Below are positions 33,601-41,286 of a stretch of DNA of 59,998 nt, in pieces. The position numbers and the translations under genes are program-made. Origin of the DNA: an uncultured Acidobacteriia bacterium. Lineage in GTDB: Bacteria > Acidobacteriota > Terriglobia > Bryobacterales > Bryobacteraceae. Position 1 is the first letter of the stretch. The number at the start of each line of letters is the position of its first letter. The notes beneath the pieces were generated by a model. That model had not been told where the DNA came from. It saw only the letters and a program-made list of their open reading frames with translations, and did no database searches. The stretch is from assembly GCA_903929755.1 (NCBI GenBank), contig CAIYVZ010000080.1:1-59998 (forward strand). The letters are read 5' to 3'.

Positions 33601-35549
33601 CGTTGGCGGAAAGGCCGAATCTCCAGGTTCACGGCTGCGGGTTTGCCGGAATCGTCGAACACCAGATCGTCCAGGCGGACGGGGAGACCCCGTTTCACAA
33701 CTTTGGCGATGGCGTCGCGCAGAACCACCACAAACTCGGGGCGAACCATCTTGAGCAGATGAAAGCTGGGCTGGCCGGTGGCGGGGGCCAGGTAGGGGCT
33801 GGTATTGCCCTGAAAATGGACGATCCGCAGGTCGGGCCCCACCACCACGGCCGCGGGCGTGTAGTGTTCCAGAAGACAGGCCTCAGTGCCGGCGCGGTAA
33901 TCGATCGCCGCGCTGGAGGTGAGGGTTTTGATGGCGGCGCTGCCCGGCAGGTGCGCCTGTTCCCCGAAAACGGGAAAACTTCGGGAGGCAGCGTTGATTG
34001 ATTTCCTGCAGAAGATGTGGTGGGGCTCATCTTCCGGGCTGAAGTGGGGCGACAACTCGCTGATGGATTCGGTATTACCCAGGAAAAGGCAGCCCCCGGG
34101 GTTCAGGGCGTATTGAAACGCCGAGAGGGCCCGGGCCTGTAACTCCGGGCCCATATAGATGAGCACGTTGCGGCAGGTGATGAGGTCGAGTTTGGAGAAG
34201 GGGGCGTCTTTGGCGAGATCGTGGCGGGCGAAGACGCAAAGCTCCCGCACGGATTTCTGGATCTGATAGCCGTGCTCGGTCTTCACGAAATAGCGTTTCA
34301 GGCGCGCCGCGGAAACATGGGCCACAGCGGCGGCAGAGTAGATGCCCGCCCGCGCCTTATTCACCGAGGCCTGTTGAATATCGGTACCAAAGATCTGGAT
34401 TTTAGTGGAGGCGGCCTGCTCGCGCAGCTCATCGAGCAGCAGGATGGCAAGGGTATACACCTCCTCGCCGGTGGAGCAGCCGACGACCCAGATGCGGACC
34501 GTGGCAGGCGCCCGGCGAACGCGCCACTTCGCCATCACTTTTTTCCGAAGGGCCAGGAAACAATCGGGATCGCGAAAGAAGCTGGTGACGGGGATGAAGA
34601 TGTCCTCAGCAAGCGCGGTAACTTCTTCGGGGTTCTGGCGCAGCAGTTTCGCGTACTGCGCAAGCGAAGTGACTTTCAGCAAGGCCATGCGGCGGCCCAC
34701 ACGGCGGCGAATGGTGGCCTGTTTGTAAAGCGGGAACTCAATCCCGGTAGCAGTGCGCAGGATGAGGCAAATTTTGTGAAGGTCAGTGCCCTCCGTTTCC
34801 TCCTGAGCGGGGGCCGTCACGTACGGGTGCCGGGCGAGACGCCCCAACTCGGCCGCGATACGTTTGGGCGAGAGGACATAATCGACCGACGCACCGGCGT
34901 TGAGAGGCATGGCGGGCCACTCGGCAGTCTTCGGATCCTGGGTGAAGGCGAGACCGCCGGCGGCCCGGATAGCTCTGAGACCGAGGGTGCCATCGGAGCC
35001 TGTGCCGGAGAGGATGACGCCGATGGCGGCGCTGCCCTGCTCGGCGGCGAGGGCGGCCATGAAGTCGTCAATCGGATAGTGAAGTGCGGGGTGCCGGAGT
35101 GCGGAATGCTGGAGCCCGAGGTGCTGAAGTGCGGGATGCGGGACCGCTCCCCGAAGGACGCGGGGGGCGAGACGGAGGGCACCGTCGCGGATGGTCATTT
35201 GCTTGTTGGGCGGAATGACGTAGACGTGATTGGGTTCCACGGCAAGGCCGTCGGTCACTTCCACGACGGGCATGGTGGTGGTGCGCGAGAGCAGGGTGGC
35301 CAGCGCGCTCTCGTGGGTGGGCTGCAGGTGCTGGATGAGAACGATACCCAGACCGGCTTTAGGTGACAGCGCGGAGAGTAGCTCAGTGAACGCCGCCAGA
35401 CCGCCGGCGGAGGCTCCGACCGCGACTACGGGAAACGGGAGGCGCGGGGTAAAGGGAACGGCCTCGGCCCCAGCAGGGACTACGTCCGCTGGCTTGCCTG
35501 GCCTGAGTTGCCGCGCGCGAGTTTTAGGAGCTGCGGATGCCTTTGCCAT
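30621..35549 (-). CDS. CheB-CheR-PAS hybrid sensor histidine kinase
   Basis: A 1642-residue soluble protein. CheB methylesterase domain (about 38-235) with catalytic Ser47 (GASAGG), His74 (QHL) and Asp186 (GTGSDG). CheR methyltransferase (about 275-500) with RRRVGRRM, WVVGCSTGEEVYTLA and LDLITCRNVLIYM. A long coiled coil (about 665-765, repeats of N-E-E-L). About five PAS domains. A HisKA_3 kinase domain (DERRRVAQDLHDDICQQLA) and a degenerate HATPase (VVDDVGYTPP where D-x-G-x-G is usual). No CheB receiver is present. It lacks membrane helices, so it senses in the cytoplasm. It pairs with the overlapping NarL regulator. A 15-bp repeat array inserts about 20 residues in the CheB part. Confidence 0.88.
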   Translation of the reverse strand: MAKASAAPKTRARQLRPGKPADVVPAGAEAVPFTPRLPFPVVAVGASAGGLAAFTELLSALSPKAGLGIVLIQHLQPTHESALATLLSRTTTMPVVEVTDGLAVEPNHVYVIPPNKQMTIRDGALRLAPRVLRGAVPHPALQHLGLQHSALRHPALHYPIDDFMAALAAEQGSAAIGVILSGTGSDGTLGLRAIRAAGGLAFTQDPKTAEWPAMPLNAGASVDYVLSPKRIAAELGRLARHPYVTAPAQEETEGTDLHKICLILRTATGIEFPLYKQATIRRRVGRRMALLKVTSLAQYAKLLRQNPEEVTALAEDIFIPVTSFFRDPDCFLALRKKVMAKWRVRRAPATVRIWVVGCSTGEEVYTLAILLLDELREQAASTKIQIFGTDIQQASVNKARAGIYSAAAVAHVSAARLKRYFVKTEHGYQIQKSVRELCVFARHDLAKDAPFSKLDLITCRNVLIYMGPELQARALSAFQYALNPGGCLFLGNTESISELSPHFSPEDEPHHIFCRKSINAASRSFPVFGEQAHLPGSAAIKTLTSSAAIDYRAGTEACLLEHYTPAAVVVGPDLRIVHFQGNTSPYLAPATGQPSFHLLKMVRPEFVVVLRDAIAKVVKRGLPVRLDDLVFDDSGKPAAVNLEIRPFRQRPGRKFDLLVVFQNAIAPQLLPATASLTGVAARQLTNKAARVERELVSAREQLRLLVAEHEAAQEEMRAANEEVLSGNEELQSTNEELETAKEELQSSNEELITLNEELHQRNAELSILTQDLGNILVGVDIAILVLDADLRVRRFTPVAASVFNLIPGDVGRPFTQLATNLEVPDWGDIVARVKQEGQPFERDVRDRSGKWFSLHIRPYTIREKELAGVLVVLSDVNSLKVATEEAQVSRESALLSELRSQSILNSMRSQIAVLNANGDIQFTNEAWRSFGSLHGTFDLPFGGEGTNYLEVCAHAAEQGVPEAKAALAGIRSVMARSRETFSLEYPCNSPTAKQWFVMTVNHLLAGGGGVVVSHFDISQRKQLQAEAEKHTATLHGLLEASPQGVLACDLNGVITFVNQRVETLFGYSAAELLGQPMDMLVPESSRPTHVERHGAYFRDIQTRPMGQGLTLTGCRKDGTTFPLEVSLSGTEIDGEQHAVAFITDITVRKDAELALQRSEIQYRSLFDNMQEGVAYCRIVEEAGVGPDCLFISVNKRFEELVGLQGIPGMTLTQGIPGVRESDPGLLAAFCRVASSGVPETLDYFLIYTREWLALSLYCPEPSYLVIIFHKITERKNAEQAIHNSELQVRLALENTGMGTFEFDITTGKRNWSAIAKGLLGLPPEADVNEAEEDARIHPDDLANLRSIFSKDLRSDGSGNFAFDFRTTAVASPSLRWLSAWGKVLRDANGNRERAVGVMLDITERKQLALAVEVSHSAIRALASRLLTAQEDERRRVAQDLHDDICQQLAALAMDITAMRTKPGPGSDMPKRLKALQVHIARVAEETRKIAYQMHPSILDDLGLVPSLKDLCHDYSARYRETSFSFTEALQGATIPVHLRTCIYRTAQQGLQNVVEHARAKHATVTLAAEAGVARLSVVDDVGYTPPVSNGRHLGLISLQERANLAGGTVTVTANPDGGTCLCLEVPLVPPPPERAVLPEVAA
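35081..35140 (-). repeat. four 15-bp repeats encoding an insert in the CheB domain
   Basis: Four degenerate 15-base units (each with a GAGTGCGG-like core) lie at 35081-35140 and encode about 20 residues (ALQHLGLQHSALRHPALHYP), roughly residues 137-157. Related CheB domains have a short loop here before the P-I-D-x-F motif. The unit is a multiple of three, so copy change keeps the frame. His-rich content may bind metal, but that is a guess. Confidence 0.75.
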
Positions 35550-35651
35550 GGCGATTCCATTACATCACATCCCGCCAGTAGGGGCCGTTATCGAATTCAC
35601 CCGATATGGCAGGGAGTCGAACGCGATAAACAGGGTGCCGTGCGGGCCGGG

Positions 35652-36737
35652 CTACGCGCGCAGGATAAGCTTCTTCCGCCACATCACCCACGCCACCCCA
35701 AACATGAGCGCGGTAAACGTGAGAGCCCACAGCAACGAGGCATTCGCGGGCGACCCCAGCGGCGCAAACACCGCCCGGTAGATCGGCTTGTGCAGCCCCG
35801 TATAACCCAGTACTTCTGACAAAGCCTCCGAAGCCATGTAAATCGCAATCGGATTCAACCCCATAATCACCAGCGGCTGCACCGGCTTCTTCATGCCCAG
35901 CACATCCACAACCCAGATGAAGCCAGAGAGCAGCACAAAATCCAGCCCCGCCATGAACAGCGCGAACGAACTCGTCCACAGCTTCTTGTTAATCGGCAGC
36001 CAAATATCGCAGATCTCACCGGCCACAAGCAACAGCACCCCGATGCTGAACATGCGGGTCAACCGCGTCGCCAGCGGCTTATCCCAAAGCAGCAGACGTC
36101 CGCACAAAGCCCCCATCAGCGCCGTCGCCACGGCGGGAATGGTGCTCACAAGCCCCTCCGGATCCCACGTCTTCGTCCCCCGGTAGTTATGCGCGCCCAG
36201 CACCACCCAGTCCACGAAATTTGCCAGATTGCTCTCCACTTCCAGGTGCCCCGCGCCAATGCCCGGTACCGGCACAAACGCCATCAGGGCCCAATAGACG
36301 GCCAGCAACCCCACACACCACACAATCTGCGCCCGCCACTTCGACGTCAGATTAATGGCCACCGCCGCCAGGTAACAGATCGCGATCCGCTGCAGCACCC
36401 CCAGAATGCGCTGCGTGGACAGATCAAACTTCGGAGCCGCGTACACCAGAAGCCCCAGCCCGAACAGAATGCAGGACCGCTTCACCGCTTGCCAGAACAG
36501 GTCCGCTTTTTTAAAGCCTTCCGCCAGGCGACGGTCCAGCGCCAGCGTCAGCGCCACGCCCGCGATCCACAAAAAGGAAGGGAACACCACGTCGGTGGGC
36601 GTCCACCCGTTCCACGCCGCATGTTCCAGCGGTGCGTACGAACTCTTCCCGTCGCCGGCGTTATTTACCAGCACCATCAGGGCCATGGTGGCCCCTCGAA
36701 AAGCATCCAGCGCAACGAATCTTTGCCGTTCGGCCAT
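35652..36737 (-). CDS. HGSNAT-like membrane acyltransferase (DUF5009/DUF1624 type)
   Basis: A 361-residue integral membrane protein with about ten helices. Its N-terminus RFVALDAFRGATMALMVLVN, followed by NGWTPTDVVFPSFLWIAGVA, is the signature of the heparan-alpha-glucosaminide N-acetyltransferase-like family, which acetylates sugars across membranes. ILGVLQRIAICYLAA is also conserved. It is the last gene of a four-gene operon, 19 bases after the preceding gene. ATG 36737 is preferred over the GTG just before. Substrate in bacteria is unknown. Confidence 0.85.
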   Translation of the reverse strand: MAERQRFVALDAFRGATMALMVLVNNAGDGKSSYAPLEHAAWNGWTPTDVVFPSFLWIAGVALTLALDRRLAEGFKKADLFWQAVKRSCILFGLGLLVYAAPKFDLSTQRILGVLQRIAICYLAAVAINLTSKWRAQIVWCVGLLAVYWALMAFVPVPGIGAGHLEVESNLANFVDWVVLGAHNYRGTKTWDPEGLVSTIPAVATALMGALCGRLLLWDKPLATRLTRMFSIGVLLLVAGEICDIWLPINKKLWTSSFALFMAGLDFVLLSGFIWVVDVLGMKKPVQPLVIMGLNPIAIYMASEALSEVLGYTGLHKPIYRAVFAPLGSPANASLLWALTFTALMFGVAWVMWRKKLILRA

Positions 36738-36756
36738 CACGCCATCCTACTACCCT

Positions 36757-37416
36757 CTACGGCTTATTCGTCGCCGGAGCTTTCTCCCCCGGACGCAGCA
36801 GCGTAGGCGGTTTCCGTTTCGAGCCATCCCCCACCCTGGGTTCCTCGGCCTTCGCGTTCTCCTTAGCCTGTTCCTGCAGAACCTTCGGCGCGGTGGCCGC
36901 CTGAATTCGGACTTTCTCGTCCTCCGCCTTTTCCAGCAGTGTTGTCTGCCTTCGTGTCAGATCCTGGTCCGCAGTCCCCATGCTGTCTTCGGTGATGGCA
37001 ATCGCCTCTTTCAACGTGATCGCGTACATGTCCAGATCCGCGGGCTTACTGGCTTCCAGCTTCTTCAGCGTCCCCAAAAATCCGCGCTCCGAGCCGGAAA
37101 CAGCGTCGGCACCCTGCGCAATATCCACCTTCCGCTTCAGCGCATCATCGGAAACCGTGTCAATCGCATCGATAATCTGCACATACTGGTCCAGAATGTC
37201 GCGGATCAGAATCGAGCGCCCCTTCTTGTCCTTCATTACTTGCTGATTCAGTTGGTCCATCCTCTGCTTCGCGAACTGCAAATACGTTCGCAGGCGCAGA
37301 TTCGGATCCTGTGCCTCCCGAATCAGTTCAATCTCGCTCGGAGTCAAAAACTCTTTCTGCGCGAAGCCAGGCACCACCACTCCCATCAAGACAAACAACA
37401 AAGGGAAGAGTCTCAT
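36757..37416 (-). CDS. secreted helical protein of unknown function (operon member)
   Basis: A 219-residue protein: signal peptide (MRLFPLLFVLMGVVVPGFAQ), a long helical body (EIELIREAQDPNLRLRTYLQ, then FAKQRMDQLN, DILDQYVQIIDAIDTVSDDA) and a disordered basic-acidic tail ending PPTLLRPGEKAPATNKP. I do not recognise a named family; similar secreted helical proteins occur beside TPR proteins in Acidobacteriota. Its ATG overlaps the stop of the preceding gene by 4 bases (ATGA). It shares a general style with its neighbour at 37413-37841 (FA-K/RA-type helices), so the two may be related. Confidence 0.7.
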   Translation of the reverse strand: MRLFPLLFVLMGVVVPGFAQKEFLTPSEIELIREAQDPNLRLRTYLQFAKQRMDQLNQQVMKDKKGRSILIRDILDQYVQIIDAIDTVSDDALKRKVDIAQGADAVSGSERGFLGTLKKLEASKPADLDMYAITLKEAIAITEDSMGTADQDLTRRQTTLLEKAEDEKVRIQAATAPKVLQEQAKENAKAEEPRVGDGSKRKPPTLLRPGEKAPATNKP

Positions 37417-37841
37417 TTTTTCTTGCTCATAATGCCGTCAAACCACGCATCATGAATCTCCTGTACGCGGGTGCGCGGGCCTTCCAGTACACTACGCTCC
37501 TCGGAATCCATCCGCTTTTCCAAATCCCCCAGCCGCACCAAAATATCCTGGGTCTTCAGCTCCGCCGATTTATACGGCCCCGGGTTCCGGCTCGGCGTCT
37601 TGCCCGTGCGCTCCAGCGCCTCTTTGGCGATCTCCACCGCAGCCGTCATCGTTTGCAGATGGGCCGTCACCGCCGCCATGTCGCCTTTGGTGTAATCCGC
37701 CTCCGCCGCATGCTCGGAACTGACCGCGAATTCTATCGCCACCCTGGCTCGGTGCTCCAGATTGGCGTCGGCGCGAATCTGCTCCAGTGACGCCGGTGCC
37801 ACCTGGGCCATCAAAAGGGTAAAAAGCAGAATCATCGTCAC
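37413..37841 (-). CDS. small secreted helical protein (operon member)
   Basis: A 142-residue protein with a short signal (MILLFTLLMAQVAPAS) and an all-helical mature part (LEHRARVAIEFAVSSEHAAE, HLQTMTAAVEIAKEALERTG) ending MSKKK. No family was recognised. The GTG start overlaps the TGA of the TPR gene (GTGA) and its own stop overlaps the next ATG, so three genes are coupled. Likely works with the TPR protein in the periplasm. Confidence 0.7.
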   Translation of the reverse strand: MTMILLFTLLMAQVAPASLEQIRADANLEHRARVAIEFAVSSEHAAEADYTKGDMAAVTAHLQTMTAAVEIAKEALERTGKTPSRNPGPYKSAELKTQDILVRLGDLEKRMDSEERSVLEGPRTRVQEIHDAWFDGIMSKKK

Positions 37842-39043
37842 TTCTTTTTCAGCTCCAGTTCGATAATACGAATTCGCTGCCGCGCCTGGAACTCCTGATC
37901 GGGCAGCGCACCTTTATCCGAGTCCAGAAACGCCCGGTAGGCTTCCACGGCCTGCGGCTTCATCTTGAGCCGGTCCAGCGTAATTGCCCGCATAAAGTGG
38001 TGCCCTGGCAGTTCCTTTCCAAGAGCTCGGACATGGTCCAGCGCTACCAGACCCTCCGTATAATTCTGGCTCACCACCAGCACACTGGCCAGTTCATTCC
38101 ACGCTTCCGCCGAATTCGGATCCAGTTTGGCCGCAGTCTGGAACTGCGCCGCAGCCGCCACCAGCTTGCGGTCATCGCGAAGCTGCCGCCCCAGCGCCAT
38201 GCGCAGCGCAAAACTACCCGGTTCCGCCACCGCGGCAGCCTGCAATTGCTCCATCACCTTCTGCGGGTGTCCGCTCAGCCGGTAAGCATCCGCCAAAGCC
38301 AGCCGGTTCTGTGTTGTGGGGGCTTGCTTCACCACCTCTTCCAGACTCGCCACCGCCGCCTCGGCGTTCTTGTCGTCCAGTTGCAGTTGCCCCAGGCGTC
38401 GCCGCACCGCCGCATCGTCCGGGAATTGCTGGTAAATCGCCATGGCCTCACTGATACGTGCAGCCTTCTCCAAAGCCGCCGCCACCTGGAGGAGGCCCTC
38501 TTTATCCCCCGCCGCCTGATAAGTTTCAGCCGCCTCCGGCAACTTTCCCTGGGCCAGCCTGGCCCGCCCCAGACCGCCCTGCGCCGCAGTGTTCTTCGGC
38601 TCGGCCTTCAGCGTTTCCAGCCACTGTTGTTCCGCGCCCGCCGCATCCCCGCTGTCCATCAACGCCTGCGCAAGATACTGCCCGGCGCGGGCGTCCGCAG
38701 GCTTAGCCGCCAGCGCCTCGCGAAGCACCGGAACCGCCTCGCCCCCGCGCTTATTTCGCAGCAGCAGAATCCCCAGGTTCAGATCCGCCTCGAAAAGCCC
38801 AGGCTTCAACTCCAGCGTTTTATGGTATTCGGCGATGCCCTCGTCGTCCTTACCCTGCAGACTGAGAGCCAGCGCCAGATGAAAGTGAGCGGTGTAATCG
38901 TCGCCGTCCGCGGTCACCGCTTTCCGCAGCAAAGCCTCCGCCACGGCAGGTTGCTTGGCATCCAAAGCCTGCACCGCCTGGCCAACATAGTCGGGAGCCT
39001 GCAACAGCAGCGACACAACGGCGGCAAGGACCGGAAACACCAT
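37838..39043 (-). CDS. secreted tetratricopeptide repeat protein
   Basis: A 401-residue protein of about ten TPR units after a signal-like start (MVFPVLAAVVSLLLQAPD). Examples of repeats are DYTAHFHLALALSLQGKDDE, GLFEADLNLGILLLRNKRGG and SAEAWNELASVLVVSQNYTE. TPR solenoids bind partner proteins. It heads the four-gene operon with two small secreted proteins and the acyltransferase, all with 4-base overlaps or short gaps, so a periplasmic or membrane complex is plausible. Confidence 0.88.
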   Translation of the reverse strand: MVFPVLAAVVSLLLQAPDYVGQAVQALDAKQPAVAEALLRKAVTADGDDYTAHFHLALALSLQGKDDEGIAEYHKTLELKPGLFEADLNLGILLLRNKRGGEAVPVLREALAAKPADARAGQYLAQALMDSGDAAGAEQQWLETLKAEPKNTAAQGGLGRARLAQGKLPEAAETYQAAGDKEGLLQVAAALEKAARISEAMAIYQQFPDDAAVRRRLGQLQLDDKNAEAAVASLEEVVKQAPTTQNRLALADAYRLSGHPQKVMEQLQAAAVAEPGSFALRMALGRQLRDDRKLVAAAAQFQTAAKLDPNSAEAWNELASVLVVSQNYTEGLVALDHVRALGKELPGHHFMRAITLDRLKMKPQAVEAYRAFLDSDKGALPDQEFQARQRIRIIELELKKK

Positions 39044-39068
39044 ACTTCCAGTTTAATGCCGATGTGAG

Positions 39069-39320
39069 TTAGCGATGTTCTTCAAGATGCTTGAGTCGCG
39101 CATCCAGCACTTGTTCCACACGGAACAAATCGGCCCGCGTCAATTCCCGCTGTTCGTCGAATCTGCGGTTCATCTCGCTGCGTAACTCGTCAAATCTACG
39201 GTCACCCGACCTCTGCAGATCACTCAGACGGTGATTGTTTATGAGCAAACTGACCAGAACGGTCAGCGTAGGCAACCCGGCTGTGACAAGCGTGGTAACC
39301 AACTGGAGATCAGGGTGCAT
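39069..39320 (-). CDS. small membrane-anchored coiled-coil protein
   Basis: An 83-residue protein: one N-terminal membrane helix (LVTTLVTAGLPTLTVLVSLL) then a charged coiled coil (RRFDELRSEMNRRFDEQREL) to the end. Two R-R-F-D-E units are repeated. The family is not named with certainty; such proteins are common and often annotated hypothetical. The start MHPDLQ (39320) is preferred; the frame upstream overlaps the purH end. It lies 28 bases after purH and may be cotranscribed. Confidence 0.65.
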   Translation of the reverse strand: MHPDLQLVTTLVTAGLPTLTVLVSLLINNHRLSDLQRSGDRRFDELRSEMNRRFDEQRELTRADLFRVEQVLDARLKHLEEHR

Positions 39321-39348
39321 CGGTTCCCTTAGCCTAACACTTTCCTGA

Positions 39349-40887
39349 TCAATGCCTGAAATGCCGGACGCCGGTGAACACCATGGCCACACCCAACGCA
39401 TCGGCAGCAGCGATCACATCCGCATCCTTAACCGATCCACCAGGTTGAATAAACGCCGTCGCACCATGTTTCACCGCCTGCTCCAGACCATCCGGGAACG
39501 GGAAGAACGCATCGGAAGCCACCACACTGCCCGCCAGAGGTAAATGCGCCTTCATCGCCGCAATATTCACCGAATCCACCCGGCTCATCTGCCCCGCGCC
39601 CACCGCCACCGTCTGCCCCGGACGCGTATAAACAATCGCGTTCGACTTCACGTGCTTCACTACCTTCCAGCCGAACTCCAGAGCTATCCACTCTTCCGCC
39701 GTCGGTTCCCGTCGGGTCTTTACCACCACACTCGCCCGGTCAAATGTCGCCAAATCGGCCGACTGCGCCAGGAACCCGCCCGAGATGCTCTTCACCACCA
39801 AATCGCCCGACGAAGGTGTCGCCCGAACCAACCGCAGGTTCTTTTTCGCCTGCAAAATCGCCAGCGCGCCTGCCGAATACGATGGAGCCGCAATCGCTTC
39901 CACAAACAGCTTCGCCAATTCCGCAGCGGTCTCTTCGTCCACTTCCCGATTCAGCCCGATCACACCGCCAAACGCCGACACCGGATCACACTCCAGAGCC
40001 TTCCGGTAAGCCACTGCCAGCGATTCCGCCTCCGCGCAACCCGCCGGATTCGTGTGCTTAATAATCGCCGCCGCCGGGCCTGCAAACTCGCAAACCAGCT
40101 GCCAGCATGCGTCCAGATCCACCAGATTGTTGTATGAGAGCTCTTTGCCATGCAGTTGCTCGGCCCCGGCAATCCCACCGCCAGCCGAATACAGCGCGGC
40201 TTTCTGGTGCGGATTCTCGCCGTACCGCAGCGACGCAGTCCGCGGCACCCGGATATCCAGCACCGCCGGAGGCTCTGCTTGGCCAGCCGCCGCCGGCAAA
40301 GGCGCATCCGGAGCAATCTCCGCCAGCTTCCCGCTAATTGCCCGGTCGTACTCCGCCGTCGTCGAAAACGCCTGCTGCGCCAACCGCCACTTCGTCGCCC
40401 GCGAGAGCGAACCCGCCGCCCGCAACTCTTCCACCAGCGGCGCATAATCCGCCGCCGACGTCACAATCGCCACATCCTGCCAGTTCTTTGCCGCCGACCG
40501 GATCATCGTCGGCCCGCCAATATCAATGTTCTCGATCAGCTCCGCAAACGTCACGCCCGGCTTCGCCGCCGTCTTTTCGAACTGATAGAGATTCACCACC
40601 ACCATCTCAATCGGCTCAATCTCGTGTTCCGCCAGGGCCGCCATGTGCGCCGCATTGCCGCGCACCGCCAGAATCGCGCCCGTAATCTTCGGGTGCATCG
40701 TCTTCACACGCCCGTCCAGCATCTCCGGGAACTTTGTCACTTCGCTCACATCGCGAACCGCCACACCCGCGTCCCGCAGCAATTTCGCCGTCCCGCCCGT
40801 CGAGATCAAACTCGCCCCCACTGAGACCAGCCCCTGCGCAAATTCCACGATTCCGGTCTTGTCGGTGACGCTTATTAGTACGTTCAT
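39349..40887 (-). CDS. purH: bifunctional AICAR transformylase/IMP cyclohydrolase
   Basis: A 512-residue enzyme for the last two steps of purine synthesis, AICAR to IMP. The N-terminal MGS-like cyclohydrolase part has SLISTGGTAKLLRDAGV and VVVNLYQFEKT; the C-terminal transformylase part has SLRYGENPHQKAALY, AIIKHTNPAGCAEAES (catalytic Lys-His) and ends TGVRHFRH. All key motifs are intact and length is normal. It stands apart from other pur genes. About 400 bases of gene-free DNA lie upstream. Confidence 0.96.
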   Translation of the reverse strand: MNVLISVTDKTGIVEFAQGLVSVGASLISTGGTAKLLRDAGVAVRDVSEVTKFPEMLDGRVKTMHPKITGAILAVRGNAAHMAALAEHEIEPIEMVVVNLYQFEKTAAKPGVTFAELIENIDIGGPTMIRSAAKNWQDVAIVTSAADYAPLVEELRAAGSLSRATKWRLAQQAFSTTAEYDRAISGKLAEIAPDAPLPAAAGQAEPPAVLDIRVPRTASLRYGENPHQKAALYSAGGGIAGAEQLHGKELSYNNLVDLDACWQLVCEFAGPAAAIIKHTNPAGCAEAESLAVAYRKALECDPVSAFGGVIGLNREVDEETAAELAKLFVEAIAAPSYSAGALAILQAKKNLRLVRATPSSGDLVVKSISGGFLAQSADLATFDRASVVVKTRREPTAEEWIALEFGWKVVKHVKSNAIVYTRPGQTVAVGAGQMSRVDSVNIAAMKAHLPLAGSVVASDAFFPFPDGLEQAVKHGATAFIQPGGSVKDADVIAAADALGVAMVFTGVRHFRH

Positions 40888-41286
40888 ATTGAACTTTCAG
40901 GGTATCAGGCGGACCCTCGGCGCAGCTTTGCGTCAGACCACGCCCAAGTCTTGCGCTAAATCACCCACTTACTGGGGGTGATTCCGCCTAACTCTTTTGG
41001 AATCAATAAAACGCACTTTGGCCACCCCGTTGCAGTTATGGGGACAAAGACAAACTTCGGCACTGTTGCTCCCCTCCAGTGGCCGGACAAGTGGAGATTC
41101 ACCATTCGCTCGACGCAGGTGATCTCCCTAACCCGCCCCACCGGCGATGCGACGTTGTTTCCTTTGGCCGACCTGGACCCTCGGCCTCTTCGGAACTCAA
41201 ATCGCATGGCGGGGCGGGCCCTCCTATTTCAGGCCGCTCCGCTTTTTCCTGCGCGCGCCTTCAGTACGATATCCTGACCATCACCC
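40888..41286. other. 399-base divergent intergenic region (purH / SMP-30)
   Basis: No gene recognised. Two open frames (plus 40978-41277, minus 40956-41207) overlap each other and lack any family features. The region must hold promoters for purH and the SMP-30 gene. One inverted repeat (40959-40983) is the only clear structure. No purine riboswitch was recognised. Confidence 0.6.
40959..40983. promoter_or_regulatory. 8-bp inverted repeat upstream of purH
   Basis: AATCACCC and GGGTGATT are exact reverse complements separated by 9 bases, about 72 bases upstream of the purH start. It may be a regulator site; the factor is unknown. Confidence 0.35.

Noticed and set aside
39744-40824. Plus-strand frames opposite purH
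   Set aside because: Antisense shadows of a well-conserved enzyme gene; Arg/Pro-rich.
40956-41277. Two overlapping small frames in the purH/SMP-30 gap
   Set aside because: They lie on opposite strands over the same DNA, have no motifs and no ribosome sites.
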